Positions 28,436 through 41,100 of a DNA stretch of 64,000 nucleotides are shown one piece after another. The DNA is taken from positions 9,548,001 through 9,612,000 of the forward strand of contig CP075497.1 in assembly GCA_021613535.1 (NCBI GenBank), given 5' to 3'. This stretch comes from Adineta vaga (Eukaryota > Rotifera). The notes under the pieces were generated by a model that worked only from the letters and a program-made list of their open reading frames with translations, had not been told where the DNA came from and did not search any database. The first letter of the stretch is position 1. Every line of letters begins with the position of its first letter. The position numbers were made by a program, and so were the translations under genes.

Positions 28436-30339
28436 TCAAAATTCATCTTTGTTTGGTTTCGCATTATGTTGATCGATATGTAATGTTGGAAGTGAATATT
28501 TTAATCGTTTTGCTGAACGATATGCCGAATGTTCTTTAACATATTTAACCATTTTACGTACAATACGAGTAAATTCATGTTTATCAAAGGCATAATTTGT
28601 AAATTTCTTATGTGGCGTTCCTAATGTTGGATGTTTGCCTTCATCTTGAGGATAGGCTTTCTCTTCATTTTCCCAAGTATAATATTTCACACCACGAAGA
28701 CGAGCAAGATCAAGATAACAATCTTTATCTTCACAGTTATGAATTTCAAAGATTGCTGCCCAATCAGGTAAGAAAAGTAAATGAGTTAGACCAGCACCAT
28801 GCATACCTAAAATGAAAATTTTCAAATTAAACAATCATTTATACAGAAAAAAACAAAATTGTTTTCTCAGTTAGTTCTAAGCTCAAAAACACAAATATTA
28901 TCCCTTGGTGATTATTCTAAATACGGTGTTCAATCTTTAGCAAAAGCAATTCGTGCATGTTTATATATATTTACTAGAAAATTCATGTATCTAAAAGATA
29001 AGTATATTAAATCGATTCATTCGAATTAAATAAAATTTACCCATGAAAATATCAGTATTATGAGTAATATTCAATTGTTGAATGAATGGCATATTTATAT
29101 TATAATCAACAACATTGATAATATAATCATTGTTTCCATTAGTTGAAATATTTCTTAAATGATCAACGATTTCGTTAACATTTAAAATTTGTCGAAATTG
29201 TGTCGTTCGATTCAATAATGTTATGCGTATTTGATTGGATTTCAGTGGACCTAATTGTGGTATACGTAGTCGATGAACTAAGTACTGTTGAAATGAACGA
29301 AATAAACTTGTTTGTGTACATCCAGGTATCAATGGCATGTTGTAATAGAAACCTAAATGAGTTTTTTTTTGCAATGAAATAGAATGTGATGAAGATTTGT
29401 TTTGTTTATCTTACCATAAAACATTCGAGCAAGAAATGAGAAGATTACATTTTGAAAACAGACACGTTTTCCTTCGAATTCTTTGATATGTATCAGTCGA
29501 TTTGATGTAAATGCATTCCATGTCGGCGAAAAGAAACTCCAATAATCATTACTACTTGTATCCCATAAAATAATTTGAATATCTTTTGTAAATGTATTAT
29601 TCATATGTTGAGAAACATATAGATTAATAAAATCACAAAAATGATGATACATATTATAACCACTATCAAGTTTAATCAATATTGTTGGTTTTGTTATTGT
29701 TAAATCACAATGGAAAGAATTTGTCTCATTAATTTCTTTGAAAACTTGTAATTCAGAAAACCAACTTTGTAATGGACTTTTATGATCACCATTTTTAATC
29801 AAATCATCATGATTTAATTTACAATAACCACCAATATCACCAAATTTTAATATATCTTCTCGATATCGGTCATGATATTTGGATGTTTCCGTATGTCGAA
29901 AATCGATATAGATATTTTTTGCACGACAAAATTTCAAATGATCAACACATTCAAGTGATGATGATGGTGATGGTGAACATATTTCTCTCAATTCATTACG
30001 TTTTTCTGCTATATAACCGAAATCAGCTGTTCGCCAAAATTCAGAAATTTGCTTTTCTTTTGTTGTTGTCCAACCACGACTGTCATCCGGACATTGAATA
30101 AGTGAAGCATTAGTTTTACAATTCGGTTCATAACCCCAACAAGCAGTGTCGGCTGATGGAAGATTTTGAGCTTGTTTATAATATGGACATTGATCGCCAT
30201 CCAAAAGACATTGCGTATGAATGGAAGGATTATTGGTAAAGAAATAAATTGCATGTTCAAAAGGAATATCAAGATCAGACCAATTATAACTATCACCAGA
30301 AACAAAGGCAAAGAATGTGAAGAAATATATAAATAACAT
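28436..30339 (-). CDS. EOGT: EGF-domain O-GlcNAc transferase (EOGT, GT61 family)
   Basis: Endoplasmic-reticulum enzyme that adds O-linked GlcNAc to folded EGF repeats of secreted and Notch-type proteins using UDP-GlcNAc. Exons (minus): 30339-29415, 29352-29041, 28806-28436; 535 residues (human about 527). A signal peptide ([15 protein letters not shown]) is followed by a Cys-rich N-terminal region, DFRHTE, a conserved YHHFCDF segment, WDTSSNDYW, and the late core [12 protein letters not shown] with [12 protein letters not shown]. The protein ends KDEF, which resembles a KDEL/HDEL-type retrieval signal with Phe in the last place. It starts only 84 nt past the COA1-like stop, and the ATG directly follows a tttttag acceptor-like sequence, which suggests trans-splicing. 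Confidence 0.93.
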
Positions 30340-30423
30340 CTAAAAATCAACGAAAGAGAAGTAATAAATGAATGTTTTTCTTTTATGAAAGAAATGAAAA
30401 AAAAAAGGAAATGATGAAAGTTC

Positions 30424-32323
30424 TTATTTCGTTGATGATGGTGTTGAAGAAGTTTTTCGCAAATCACGATCATAAAATAGAAAACTTTGAGGTTGGTTGC
30501 CAGTTTTGAATTCAAGTTTGTCTACATGCCACCTAAAGAAACACAAAAGACAAGAGTCAATCTTTGTAAAAACAAAGTATTTATAATCAAAATAAATCCT
30601 TATTTCTTTTTTTCATATTCGACCTTCATATAAATATACTATTAAAAGATACTAATCGCTTTTTAATAATCATTTGAAAAGTATTATTTTTCAAAAGACT
30701 TACTCATCATCGACTGATTCCCGTGTCGCATAACAATAAATAATTCCAGATCGCTCTGCACCACGAACAGGTATTTCAACCTAAATGAGATTTGTCATTT
30801 TGCTTATAACAAAAAAAAGAAGAAGTTTTTTTTTCTGAATTTCTTTCAACGCTGTTGTTTTTTATTCAACATAGAAAACAAAACAAAAAGAGTAAATCAC
30901 GCATCAGTACGATTCGATGATACTTGTCGTCGATTTTTCAAACGTTCTTTACTCTTTGTTACGGTTGGTTCATATTCAATTTCCAGTTTACGTTTTTTCG
31001 ATGAAGGAAGTGCTTTAATAATTTCTTTTTCAATTTCATCATCATCACCATCACCCATATCTTCCATATCTTCCACATCACTCTCTTCAAAATCTTCCAC
31101 ATATTCGACTTCTTCTCCACTTTCATCTTCCTCTTCCTTTTCTTCTTCACTTTCCGTTTCTTCTTCATCCTCTTCGTCGTCTTCTTCATCCACTAAAATA
31201 AAATTGAAAAACATAATCAACATTTCGTATCAAATCACAAGAGACTATTTACATGAAATTGTATTGACTGGAAATGTATATGTATCACCATATGTTCCTT
31301 TTTTCAATCGTTCCAATAATTCATTTTCAATCGCACGATCAATATTCGCAGCAACAAATGCTTTGTCTTCATGAACTTTTTCGCGTCTTTCAGCTTTCTT
31401 TTTAATTGGTACTAATTCTTGTTTAGCTGTTTTCTTCAACATTAAACGTCGTGTTCGAATAATGTATTGAGTTAATTTTGTTAAACGTTGTTTACATTTA
31501 TGTCGAACAAACCGTGGCCAATAGATTAAATGTTCATTGATTTGTTTCAATGCACGAAGATAATTTTCATGTAATTTAACTTTTTCCCATTGTTTTTTTG
31601 GAAAATGTGAACGTTCAACAACTTTCATATAAAGATATAAAATACCTTTTTCTTCACGAACAGTTGCATATTGAGAATTTGCTAATGGGCATGAACGACG
31701 ATCACATAAACCAGTTAGATTGTATTCATTTGAACAGAAGATTTGTGTTTTACTTTTTTGTTGTTTATAGGAACAAAATTGTCCATTGAGAACTGACCAA
31801 ATGACATCATCGTGTTGCATTGTTTTACCGAGATTTTAGATATTTTATCTAGAATGAATAAATGACTCGGTTCCTTGAACTTTTCATTGAGTCTCGATCA
31901 TAAATTTATGAATATGTAATTTATTTGAATAGTAGAGCGAAGAAAAAGAAGAAATAGTCGAATGAATAAACTTACTTGTGCACCAAGAGGTGAAAGAGTA
32001 TTGAATTTACTTGTTGTATCAACTAGTAGTGGTTCAATAGGTTCGATTAGTTTATCTACTATTGGTTTATAACCACGTGTTAATTCAAGTGCTTCTTGGT
32101 AGAAGGATGTTTGAAGAAATAGATCTACATTTAAAATACATATTGAAGAAAATAAAGATGAAAATAAGTTATATTAACTTCGAGCTTTTTGTCGAGCACG
32201 AATTTGTGCATAATAAACAGCACTTGAACCAGCAAGACCAATAACAGATGCAAATAATACTAATGGATGACCCCAACGAGATCGATTCATTTTTGGTAAT
32301 GAGTTTTTATTATTCGAAGACAT
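30424..32323 (-). CDS. COA1: COA1/TIM21-like mitochondrial assembly factor
   Basis: Probable inner-mitochondrial-membrane factor for cytochrome c oxidase (complex IV) assembly. Exons (minus): 32323-32179, 32124-31976, 30780-30704, 30532-30424; 159 residues (human COA1 146). One membrane helix (about 19-37: [20 protein letters not shown]) is followed by [37 protein letters not shown] and [11 protein letters not shown], matching the COA1 order of helix, ALE-type helix, IPV-G-xSG and WHLDEVFLELKDG. The 1195-nt intron between exons 2 and 3 contains the whole MAK16 gene on the same strand. Exons 2 and 3 meet in phase 0 across it. The first donor (gttaat) is weak but preserves frame. Confidence 0.8.
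30861..30866 (-). terminator. poly(A) signal, MAK16
   Basis: AATAAA on the minus strand, 31 nt past the MAK16 stop and still inside the COA1-like intron. The nested gene therefore appears to have its own 3' end. Confidence 0.55.
30897..31820 (-). CDS. MAK16: MAK16, 60S ribosomal subunit biogenesis factor
   Basis: Nucleolar protein needed for maturation of large-subunit rRNA. Exons (minus): 31820-31253, 31192-30897; 287 residues (human 300). It opens [19 protein letters not shown], with the Mak16 N-terminal signature continuing through [20 protein letters not shown] and the Cys set C..C..C..C. The middle helical region ([18 protein letters not shown]) is typical. The second exon is a long Asp/Glu run (about 190-245) followed by a basic tail ([17 protein letters not shown]). 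The gene sits wholly within an intron of the COA1-like gene, same strand. An acceptor-like ttctag lies about 30 nt before the ATG, so its mRNA could arise by trans-splicing or by alternative splicing from the host's exons. Confidence 0.93.
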
Positions 32324-32687
32324 TTCAAATGAATAATTACTAAGTCAGATAGTTTTAGTATAGTATAAATGAGAGATGCTTTTTTTGTCGCAAGTATTTG
32401 ATCAAATGAAGAATACAACGTTAGAGTATAATATTTAGTAAATAATCTTATTGAATAGAGGTATAGTATATGTTAACGAATCAGATCTATGATGAGATAT
32501 TGCTCTGATTACTAGCGACATCTATCATAAAAGTATTTATTAAGAAATTCGTATTTTGATTGAAATTTTAATGAATAAATTGATTCTTTCTATAGATATT
32601 ATTCTACAGTTTATTTTGATTCATACGGATAGAAAGCTAATATCTTTTCCTATTTCATTCATATGATTTCACAGGTAAATCAGATAT
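32324..32687. other. spacer between ANKAR-like A and COA1-like gene
   Basis: Short AT-rich spacer behind the ANKAR-like A 3' end. It contains an acceptor-like ttag on the minus strand about 18 nt before the COA1-like ATG. No gene is seen. Confidence 0.5.
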
Positions 32688-32693
32688 TTTATT
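32688..32693 (-). terminator. poly(A) signal, ANKAR-like gene A
   Basis: AATAAA on the minus strand, 67 nt past the stop of the gene. Confidence 0.5.
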
Positions 32694-32759
32694 GACAATA
32701 AAGAAAAGAAGTGTATTTCCTTATATGTACATTGATAGATTTCTGTGATTTGAGATTCT

Positions 32760-35758
32760 TCAAATAGTTGGTAAACTTCGTCGCTGTCGAGCTGGTCGAA
32801 TTGGAGGAAAACGTACTTGTTCATTATGAATCGATGAATACAATTCATCAATTCGTGTCCTCAATGTCGATGGTCCACAAATATATGTTTGCAAAATATT
32901 TAAATAATGTGTTTGAATACGACATCTAATTCAAAAAGATTCAATCAAATTAAGAAGAAAAACCAAGACACATAACCTACTGTTTCAATAGTCTTCTTTG
33001 TCCTTCTGGTGAATGTTGAATAAGACAATCGATTGTTAGAGCTGCTCCACCATGTAAAAGTTGATCTGAACTATTCAATAGTGAAATGAGATGATCAAGA
33101 CCATCACTTGCAATAATCGCTTCACAAACACCTATATCAATAAAAAAAAAAGAGAAAAGACAATCTACTTTTCAAGGAAAGAAAAACAGAAGAAAAAAAA
33201 CATGCAAGATTTTGTTATTTATATTCCAAGCAAAATTATATATAAATCAACTCTTCAAACCTGAATGTTTATGTATTCCAAAACCTTAAATATTTTCATC
33301 AATGATTTTGTTTATAGAACATTTCTTTCGATAAGAAAAAAAAACCGAACCTGTAGGAATATGAGCTAATCGACCAATAATATCAGTTGGAAGAAGTTTA
33401 TCTTCATCAGCAATACGTGGATCACCAATAACTCGAAATAAAATTAACAAAGCACGACCGATCCATTCTGCTGCTGTTGTTTCATCGATAAGTCGAATTA
33501 AAATAATCATCTAAAGATATTCAATTTTCAATACTCATATAGAAACTAACTATGATTTACTTGAAAAGCTGCATTACAACGAAAATAGATATTTTCAGAT
33601 GTTAATAGAAGACGAAAATGTTCATGATCAAGAGATAATTCTTCCGAACAAAGATTATAATAATTAACATCATTACAAATAAATGTAATTAATCTAAAAA
33701 TCAAAGAAATTTCTTGTAGATATTAAATTCGATTTTTATGCTATACCCATTTCCAGCTTCAATTTGAATGATTTCATCGGATGAATAGATTAATGATGCA
33801 ATACGTCTAAATAATTGTCGAACACCTTCTTTTGTTAATACATCTTTATTTTCTTTATGATCTATAATGAACATTAGGAAAGATTCGATTTCTAATTTTA
33901 AAGATAGATTTTTACCAAAAACAGCATAAGCAATTGTTGATATTGCTTTTGCTTGTAATAATTTATCTTTATTTGTTCGACGAATTAATGTTAAAAGTTG
34001 ACTGATACCATTTGCTTTTTGAAATATCGTTTGATTTGTTCGACAAGGACGAAATGTTGGTAGAAGACACAATTGTTGAATACAATATAAACATTTAAAA
34101 AGTATACGTTGTTCATGATCAGCTGATAATAATCGAACAATAGGTGGTATACAATGTCGACGACCAAATATTACTGGAATATTTTCATTTTCAGTTGGAA
34201 TTCGTCGAAGAAGTTCACTGATCGCATCAAGAACAACATATAATTGATCACTTATTTTTAAATTTAAAAATTCAACTAAAGTAGATACTCCAATCGAATC
34301 TAGAATAAGAATAATGGAAAATTTATAGATGATTCACTTGTTTGTTCAAGTAAAACTTACAAGCCATTGATTGTCGTCGAGCTGGCTCATTTCCAGTTAA
34401 TGACCATAGAGTACAAATGATTGAAATACGTAATCTTGGTAATGTTGCTTTATTTAATAAGATAAGTAATTGTTCAGCACCACCTTGTTCTAAAATTGTC
34501 AATTGAGATGCTGTATTTTGTGTTACAAACATCTACAAACGAAAATATAGATATAAACGATTCCGAGTTTCCTATCTAATGTTCTTACTTGAAGTGTATC
34601 GACACTTGAACGTTGTACATCTCTATAAGGTGAATTCAATGCATTTAATAAATGAGCAATTAATGAACGACTATCTGCACATATTTGTTGATGTTGTTCA
34701 TTATATAAACATAATTCACGAATAAAACGAAGAATTGATATGATTAAATGTCGATCAAATCTTCCTAATAAATCAATTGCTTGTTCAAGAATTGTTCGTT
34801 TTGTTGTCGAAGAATTTTGTATTAAAATTTGATAATCCGGTTTACATCGAGCAATTTTACTAAGAATATCAAAGTAAAGACATGCTTGAGTTTTCGGAAT
34901 GTTCATTGTATCTTTATCTAATAGAATTTGTATATCACCAATAAGATTATGATTAACAAATGATTGAATAGCACGTGTATCATCACATAATTGACAAACA
35001 ATTTGAGAATATAGAAGTGAAAGTGTCTCATTTGTTTTACGTATTCTAACAAATACTCGTGCATTTTCTTCAGTTTGATTGAATGCTACTCGCATATTTG
35101 TATCAATACTTAAAAGATTATAGAGTATAATTAAACAACTCGTTAATAATTGTTCATTTGTATTTTGAGTATTATTAACTATTTGCATAAGAACTTGAAA
35201 TGTTTTTTCAATTGGACGTAAATTCATCAAATGTGACCAAACAACTTTGATGTATTTTGGTGACGTTAATTGTTCAAGTATACGACCTGCAGCTGATGAT
35301 TCATCTGAATTCTTTGATGTAAACATATTCATTAATGTATTCCATATATCAAGTTCATTTGCATAAGGTGCTTGTGAAAAATATAGAAGTAATTCTACAT
35401 TCTGTTTTAAAATTGCTATTGAAGCCATAGAACGATTGTCACCATCACGACATGTGACTTTCGCTCCATGACTGATTAAACATTCGATAGTACGACGTGC
35501 ATTACCAACAGTTGCAGCTAATACTGGTGTTAAACGAAAATAATCAAATGTTGTTGCATCAAGCATCTCTTGTATACGTGCTTGATGAAGGAGATCTATT
35601 CGGTCATCATCATCCGATCGTATTCGATGATCTTCATCATCTTTATTTCCATCTTTTGAACATAAATTTGCAAGAATTCGATCAACAACAACATCATAAT
35701 TACGAAATGATGCTTCATGAATTGGTAAACGTCCTTCATTGTTATATTCATTTGCCAT
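32760..35758 (-). CDS. ANKAR: ankyrin-armadillo repeat protein, ANKAR-like A
   Basis: Scaffold-type protein with N-terminal ankyrin repeats and a long armadillo-repeat solenoid, the architecture of ANKAR; no enzyme motif. Exons (minus): 35758-34589, 34532-34361, 34299-33916, 33861-33747, 33693-33561, 33510-33351, 33131-32981, 32925-32760; 816 residues. Ankyrin units include NNEGRLPIHEASFRN and RLTPVLAATVGNARRTIECL. Armadillo helices recur from about residue 160 on, e.g. LTSCLIILYNLLS, AEQLLILLNKATLPRL, IVRLLSADHEQRILF. The last three introns match positions and phases in gene B (after AAFQ phase 0, before the VPHALIA/VCEAIIA helix phase 1, before CRG/CRI phase 2), while three earlier introns are absent from B. 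The ATG lies 2 nt after a ctatag acceptor-like site. Confidence 0.82.
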
Positions 35759-35879
35759 AACTATAGTTAAAAACAAAACGTAAACATCGTATCCAACTAC
35801 ATTTTCATTCCAAAACAATTTCTCTCTTGGGAAAAGAACTATACTTACTAAATGCAAGTAAGTTTTTAAATCAGCTTAA

Positions 35880-36200
35880 ATCGACGTTTGCTGTTGTCCT
35901 TGTAATCGAATTGTATTCCTTTTTAGGTATACATAAAACTGAATGAAAGGATTTTTCAATTGAAAATGCAATCATATTTTCGAGTATTGTTCTTTTTCTT
36001 ATTGAATTATTTTTTATTTGCTTATAAGATTTCATTTGATGCATGTATAATCTTCAATATTTCTTTTCTTATTTCTTCACGAAGAAAAATGTTTATATTA
36101 ATTGAACTGCATATGAGATTCATTTATCATGGAAACGTAATGTAGCGATGTGAATTGGTATTAAGAAAAAGTAAATGTTTAATTCTTGGTTGATGTTGAT
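35880..36200 (+). repeat. direct repeat, copy 1
   Basis: Matches copy 2 (about 37607-37885) in the same orientation. By eye it is roughly 80% alike in the core 35925-36098, e.g. aagatttcatttg-tgcatgt and taatcttca-tatttttctt. The ends are uncertain. Confidence 0.7.
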
Positions 36201-36291
36201 AATTAACTTATTTGAAGCAAAAGATTCATCAGTTCAATTCTGACAGAATGCAGTGAATACTTTTGTCATATTTTGATCAACGAATGACTAT

Positions 36292-36650
36292 TTGTTTCAC
36301 AAAACAATCTGTGATAAAATCCTGTTATCAACAAAACATACTTTATTTGCTATTGAAGCTCTTCAATTGAGTAGTGAAATATCGAAGATAGATTCCGACC
36401 AATGTGATTGTGATATTAGTTTTATCACTCTGTCAACTAATTCAAACTTTTCAACATCTCTCTTGCAAGCCAAAGATTGATTGAAAAAGATGAAAATAAT
36501 TTTTGCCAAGGCTTAGGAGTCGGCACGTTCATAAGAACCTATTTACAGTCCCTTTTAATTAACTGTTATGCATTTGGAAATTTTGAAGAGAAACGTTTTG
36601 TCCTGATTGGAATTTGTACAAGTGGACAAAATCAAATGAGGGATAGCGAT
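36292..36650 (+). pseudogene. possible decayed coding fragment, unknown family
   Basis: The frame at 36292-36480 runs (without splice context) into a second open stretch in another frame, which continues to a stop at about 36650 (FGNFEEKRFVLIGICTSGQ). The amino-acid composition looks protein-like, but one frame change is needed and no family is recognised. A chance open frame is possible. Confidence 0.25.
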
Positions 36651-37280
36651 TGATCCATTTCTCAACTGTGTACCTAGTTAGACGTTTGGAGAATCAAAAG
36701 ATAAAGATCATGTTAAGCGTATAATCTATTTTTTCTTTTCCAAGACATCAAATAAGCTTTTTGGTCAGGAGAATCTTCTCGATTAGAGTTTATGTAACTA
36801 AATGAAACAATTTCAAAAGAATATATCGACTTTTACTCCAGTAATAGTTGGATTTCAATCTTCAAAGAAAATAGTGTAAAGCTATGGTCGAAAAAGAAGT
36901 GCTATCAAACAGTTTTACAAACTTGATAAATGAATGTATTCATTCTATTTCTCCCTACTGATACGAAAACACTCAAGTCGCAATCAAAACTGATCGAAAA
37001 AACATCGCAACAATAAATACTTGTGATACCATCTATATATGTTCTTTTTAACAAGATTTTTCCTGGAAAAGTATCTCAGTCGTTCTTCATTTCATGGTTA
37101 CATTTTGTTGGGACGGTTCAGTTGTTAATTAGGTTCAAATTCGATTGTGATAGGCGAATAATATAGAAAATTTCATCATAACAAATAGGATGTTTCTAAT
37201 AGTGTTCATCCTCATCGATCCACATCCTTTTTTTTCTTCTAGCAACTGTTGGTTTCACATTACCAATGAAATAATCTAAT

Positions 37281-37497
37281 TTAGATGTTATTCAAAAATC
37301 TCTTCTTCATCATGTATTGTTAATGAAGATGACACACGACAACTAGAAGGATATTTCATATTTAAATTCGATTATTCATCATCCTTTGTGACTAATAAAG
37401 AGACATTTGATTTATTTAATGAAGATAAACATAATCATGACCGTTTGCGTATGTTTAAGAATCACATTCTACTAATAAATTATGCATTTTGTCTCTG
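37281..37497 (+). pseudogene. possible decayed coding fragment
   Basis: Open stretch including SCIVNEDDTRQLEGYFIFKF, rich in charged and aromatic residues and unlike the surrounding AT spacer. It has no start or splice partners and no family match. It lies between the two direct-repeat copies. Confidence 0.25.
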
Positions 37498-37606
37498 AAA
37501 AGAGAATATATTTACTATCACTACAATCAAAAACTTGCCTTCTTGCCGAAATATGAGAAATATCAGCACTAAAAATTGATTTTCACTACGTTTGCATTTT
37601 CCTACA

Positions 37607-37885
37607 TAGATATTTGTTACTATCCTAGTCGCCATATGATGTTCCTCTTACATTATTATACACAGAACTAAATGGAAGAATGTTTCAATTAAGAACGTAA
37701 CCATATTTTTGAGTACTGTTCTGTTTCTTCGTGAAATATTTTTTTAATCTTTTTCTAAGATTTCATTTGGTGCATGTGTAATCTTCAGTATTTTTCTTCT
37801 TATTTCTTTGCGAAACAAACATGTGTATATGCATCAAACTATGATTCTTAAAAAAGTAAATAGAAATTCTTCATTCAAAGTTTGA
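37607..37885 (+). repeat. direct repeat, copy 2
   Basis: Second copy of the repeat at about 35880-36200, same strand, some 1.7 kb apart. See copy 1 for shared blocks. Confidence 0.7.
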
Positions 37886-38152
37886 AATCAATTTGACAAA
37901 AGAACGAAAGAATTTTCTTAGATCTGATTTACTACGTCGTTTAATATGAAAGTATAATCGTTTTCTTTGATTTTTGTCAATTTGTTTTCAACCACTTCAA
38001 TTGATTCGAAGTTTCGTCTCTTTAACAACAACAACAACAACATCAGTAGGAGAAAACGAGGAGTGAAATCCATTAGTGATTTGTTTCAAACGATATAGAA
38101 AGCGTACTGGCGACATTTTTGTTTTAGTCAAATATAAAATAAAAGTCGAGCA

Positions 38153-41100
38153 ATGACACTATCACATAGGTAAATATGTTTAATGTAATATCTTATCTAT
38201 CGAAAATCATCAAATCGATTTTTTTCTCTCACAAACATTAGTGCGAAAGGATCAGCATCTTCACGAGGTGGTGAATCAATCGATGATGGAATGCGATCAT
38301 TGAATACTTATGATGATAATGGATATTTACCAATTCATCGTGCAGTATCTAATGGTTATGAAGTAACATTAAAAAATATTTTGGATGATGCACAAAAACG
38401 CAATGAACTTAATCAACAATTAGAAGCGAAAACTGAACGAACAGAATTAACTCCATTACTATTAGCTGTTGCCGTTGGTCGACTACCAATTATCTCATTT
38501 CTACTTAAATATTCAGTCAATATAAATGCAGTTGATGCAAATGGAAACGGTAAATATATGAAATAAACAAAAATATGATGATTTATTTTATTCTTTTTTT
38601 AAACTTTTCAAAGGTATTATTGCTATTGCTGCTCTATCACAAAATGAACGTACACTTCGTTATATGATTGAAGTACTTCTTGCTGAGCATTCATATAATG
38701 TTTGGAAACCTTTGTTAAAATTATATACGTCGTTAAGTGAAGATGAAAGTAGTGTCGGTGGTCGTGTACTTGAGATCTTAACTCGTCCGAAAGCGGATAC
38801 AAAGGAAGCAAGTTCATATTGGCCACCGATTATTGATAATGGCTTAATTCCAGCATTAGTTCATACATTTACTGAATCAAAAAATGAAGATACATTAATC
38901 AGTACATATTTAATATTATTAAATGCAATTGATGAACAACCACGTATTCATAATGAGTTGATACCAAATAAGAAAGCATTTGGTGCGATGTTAAAACATA
39001 CGCGTTCAAAAAATACTGAAATTGTTACATTATTAGGTCGATTGTTAGCATCATTAACTAGAACAAAATCGTTAGCAAAATCGATTATTGATCAAGGTCT
39101 TTTTGAAGCAGCGATGACTCTTATTGAGAAAGAACGTACACCAGAAATAATCTCTTCATATTTTGATTGTTTAGCAAATGTTGTTTCCTATTCATCTGTC
39201 TATCAAGTTCAAATTGCAAACTATCCATTATTTCTTCCACTACTTATCAATCATTATTTAGAAGAATTCGATTTAGATCTATCATTAGCTGTCATGCGTT
39301 TTGTTCGTCAATTAGTATCTAAAAATGAAGAAATTCAAAATTTATTAGCACAGAATGATGCTTGTGAACATATTCTTGGTGCTTTAACCGCATCATCGAA
39401 AGATTTACAACAGATGGCTATTGAAACAATTCAAGAATTTGCTGACAACAATCCCCATGTACAATATATTATGATTCGAGAAAATGCTTTTGAACAATTA
39501 TTAAATTTACTTGATAAAACAAATGTTGCTAGTTTACAAATAGCGATTGTTCGAACATTATGGACATTGTGTGGAACTCATTCATCACGCAAACGTGATG
39601 TAGCAACTCGAATTGGTGTAAAAAAACTGATTAGTTATTACAATCTCAAATCGGACGAACATTTACTTGCCTTAACGGATATATTGGGAGAATTGACTAA
39701 ACGATCAACGAGTATAAAAATAAATGTTGCAGAAGAAATCAATCGTGCTGTGGGAATTCCACCGATTCTACGATTATTAACATCAGATAATGAAGCACTT
39801 GTGATCAGTGCTTTGAGAGAAATACAATTACTTACATGTGCACCAGGTTTTATTTCGAATACATTGAATCAAGAAACGATTGTTAAATATGATGGTATTC
39901 GATTTCTTGTTGCGTTAATGATGCATGTGAAAAATGAAGATATTCAAGTTGAAGCAGCTCAAGCATTAGCTTGTATTACATTAGGTAAGAATCAGACAGT
40001 TTTAAATGACTTATTTTAAAATATTTTTAGCAAATAACCATTGTTTAACGGTGATTGAAACAACATTAGATTTTTCGTTTACATGTTTATTTACTTTAAT
40101 GGAATCAACGAATCCAATTGTACAATTAAAAGCATCAAATGCTTTAGCAACATTTATATATAATAATCGTCAACTAGAAGAATTTCTTGCCCAACATTAT
40201 CGATTTTCATTTGATTATTTTCAAAAATTTCTGGAACATAATAATAATCATATTAGATGTGCAGCTGCATTTCAAGTTTGTTTTTATTCTATTGAATGAA
40301 TTGAAGAGAGAAAACATTGAATAATATTTAGGTTGTTGTCTTAGCGAACTTGATTCCGGAACAATCCCAAGCAATTAATACAGCAATTGGATGTGGAGTA
40401 TTGATGGATGTTCTACGAATGTCATCAACAGATGAAGAAAAATCAAATGCAGCTGAATGTCTCGCTCGACTTTCACATATAAAATCAAGTAAATTATCAC
40501 CTATACTCTCTATTATCTTTTTCCTTCGATTAAAAACATATAGGAAGAATATTTCTTTTAGGCGTTCCACATGCATTAATTGCAGCAAATGGAATTGATT
40601 ATTTATGCGATTTATTTTCGTCGAAAAATGATACAACAATCGGTGTGGCATCAATCGCATTGGGATATTTATCTTACATTCATGAAGGAGAACGTCAATT
40701 ACTTCACAGGTAATAGAAGATAAATAATCAGATCAGTTTTAGTATTTTCCTCGTTAATTAAGATGTCGTGGTGAATTGGATATAATGGCTTTTCTTAAAG
40801 TATATAATTGTTTACCCGGTCAACCTCCACGTCTATCAAAACATCTGCTTGAAGCTTGGGATCGATATAGTGCATTAAAATTACCTAAATTACGGTCAGC
40901 ACGCAAGCTTCATACTACTTTGAAATGACAGTACTAATTGTTAACTATCCTCGAAACATAATCTCAAGCTACTTACCATTGAGCTTGAGATTATGTTTTT
41001 TTTTAATATGTTTGCGTGTCTTTCTCTTCAATGCTTTCTTTTGTTATTAACACTTATAAAAATAACTTTGCCATGAACATTATTTTCCTCTTTTCATTAT

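Larger units (their letters stand above)
35759..38152. other. divergent spacer between two ANKAR-like genes
   Basis: The shared upstream region of the divergent pair. It holds two diverged copies of a direct repeat and, between them, stretches that look like decayed coding sequence. No intact gene is seen. Confidence 0.6.

Noticed and set aside
30959-31189. Lys/Met-rich frame on the minus strand
   Set aside because: Shifted-frame shadow of the acidic second exon of MAK16.
35759-35857. N-terminal extension of ANKAR-like A from an upstream ATG
   Set aside because: An acceptor-like ctatag lies 2 nt before the MANEY start, and the extension has no resemblance to the paralogue.
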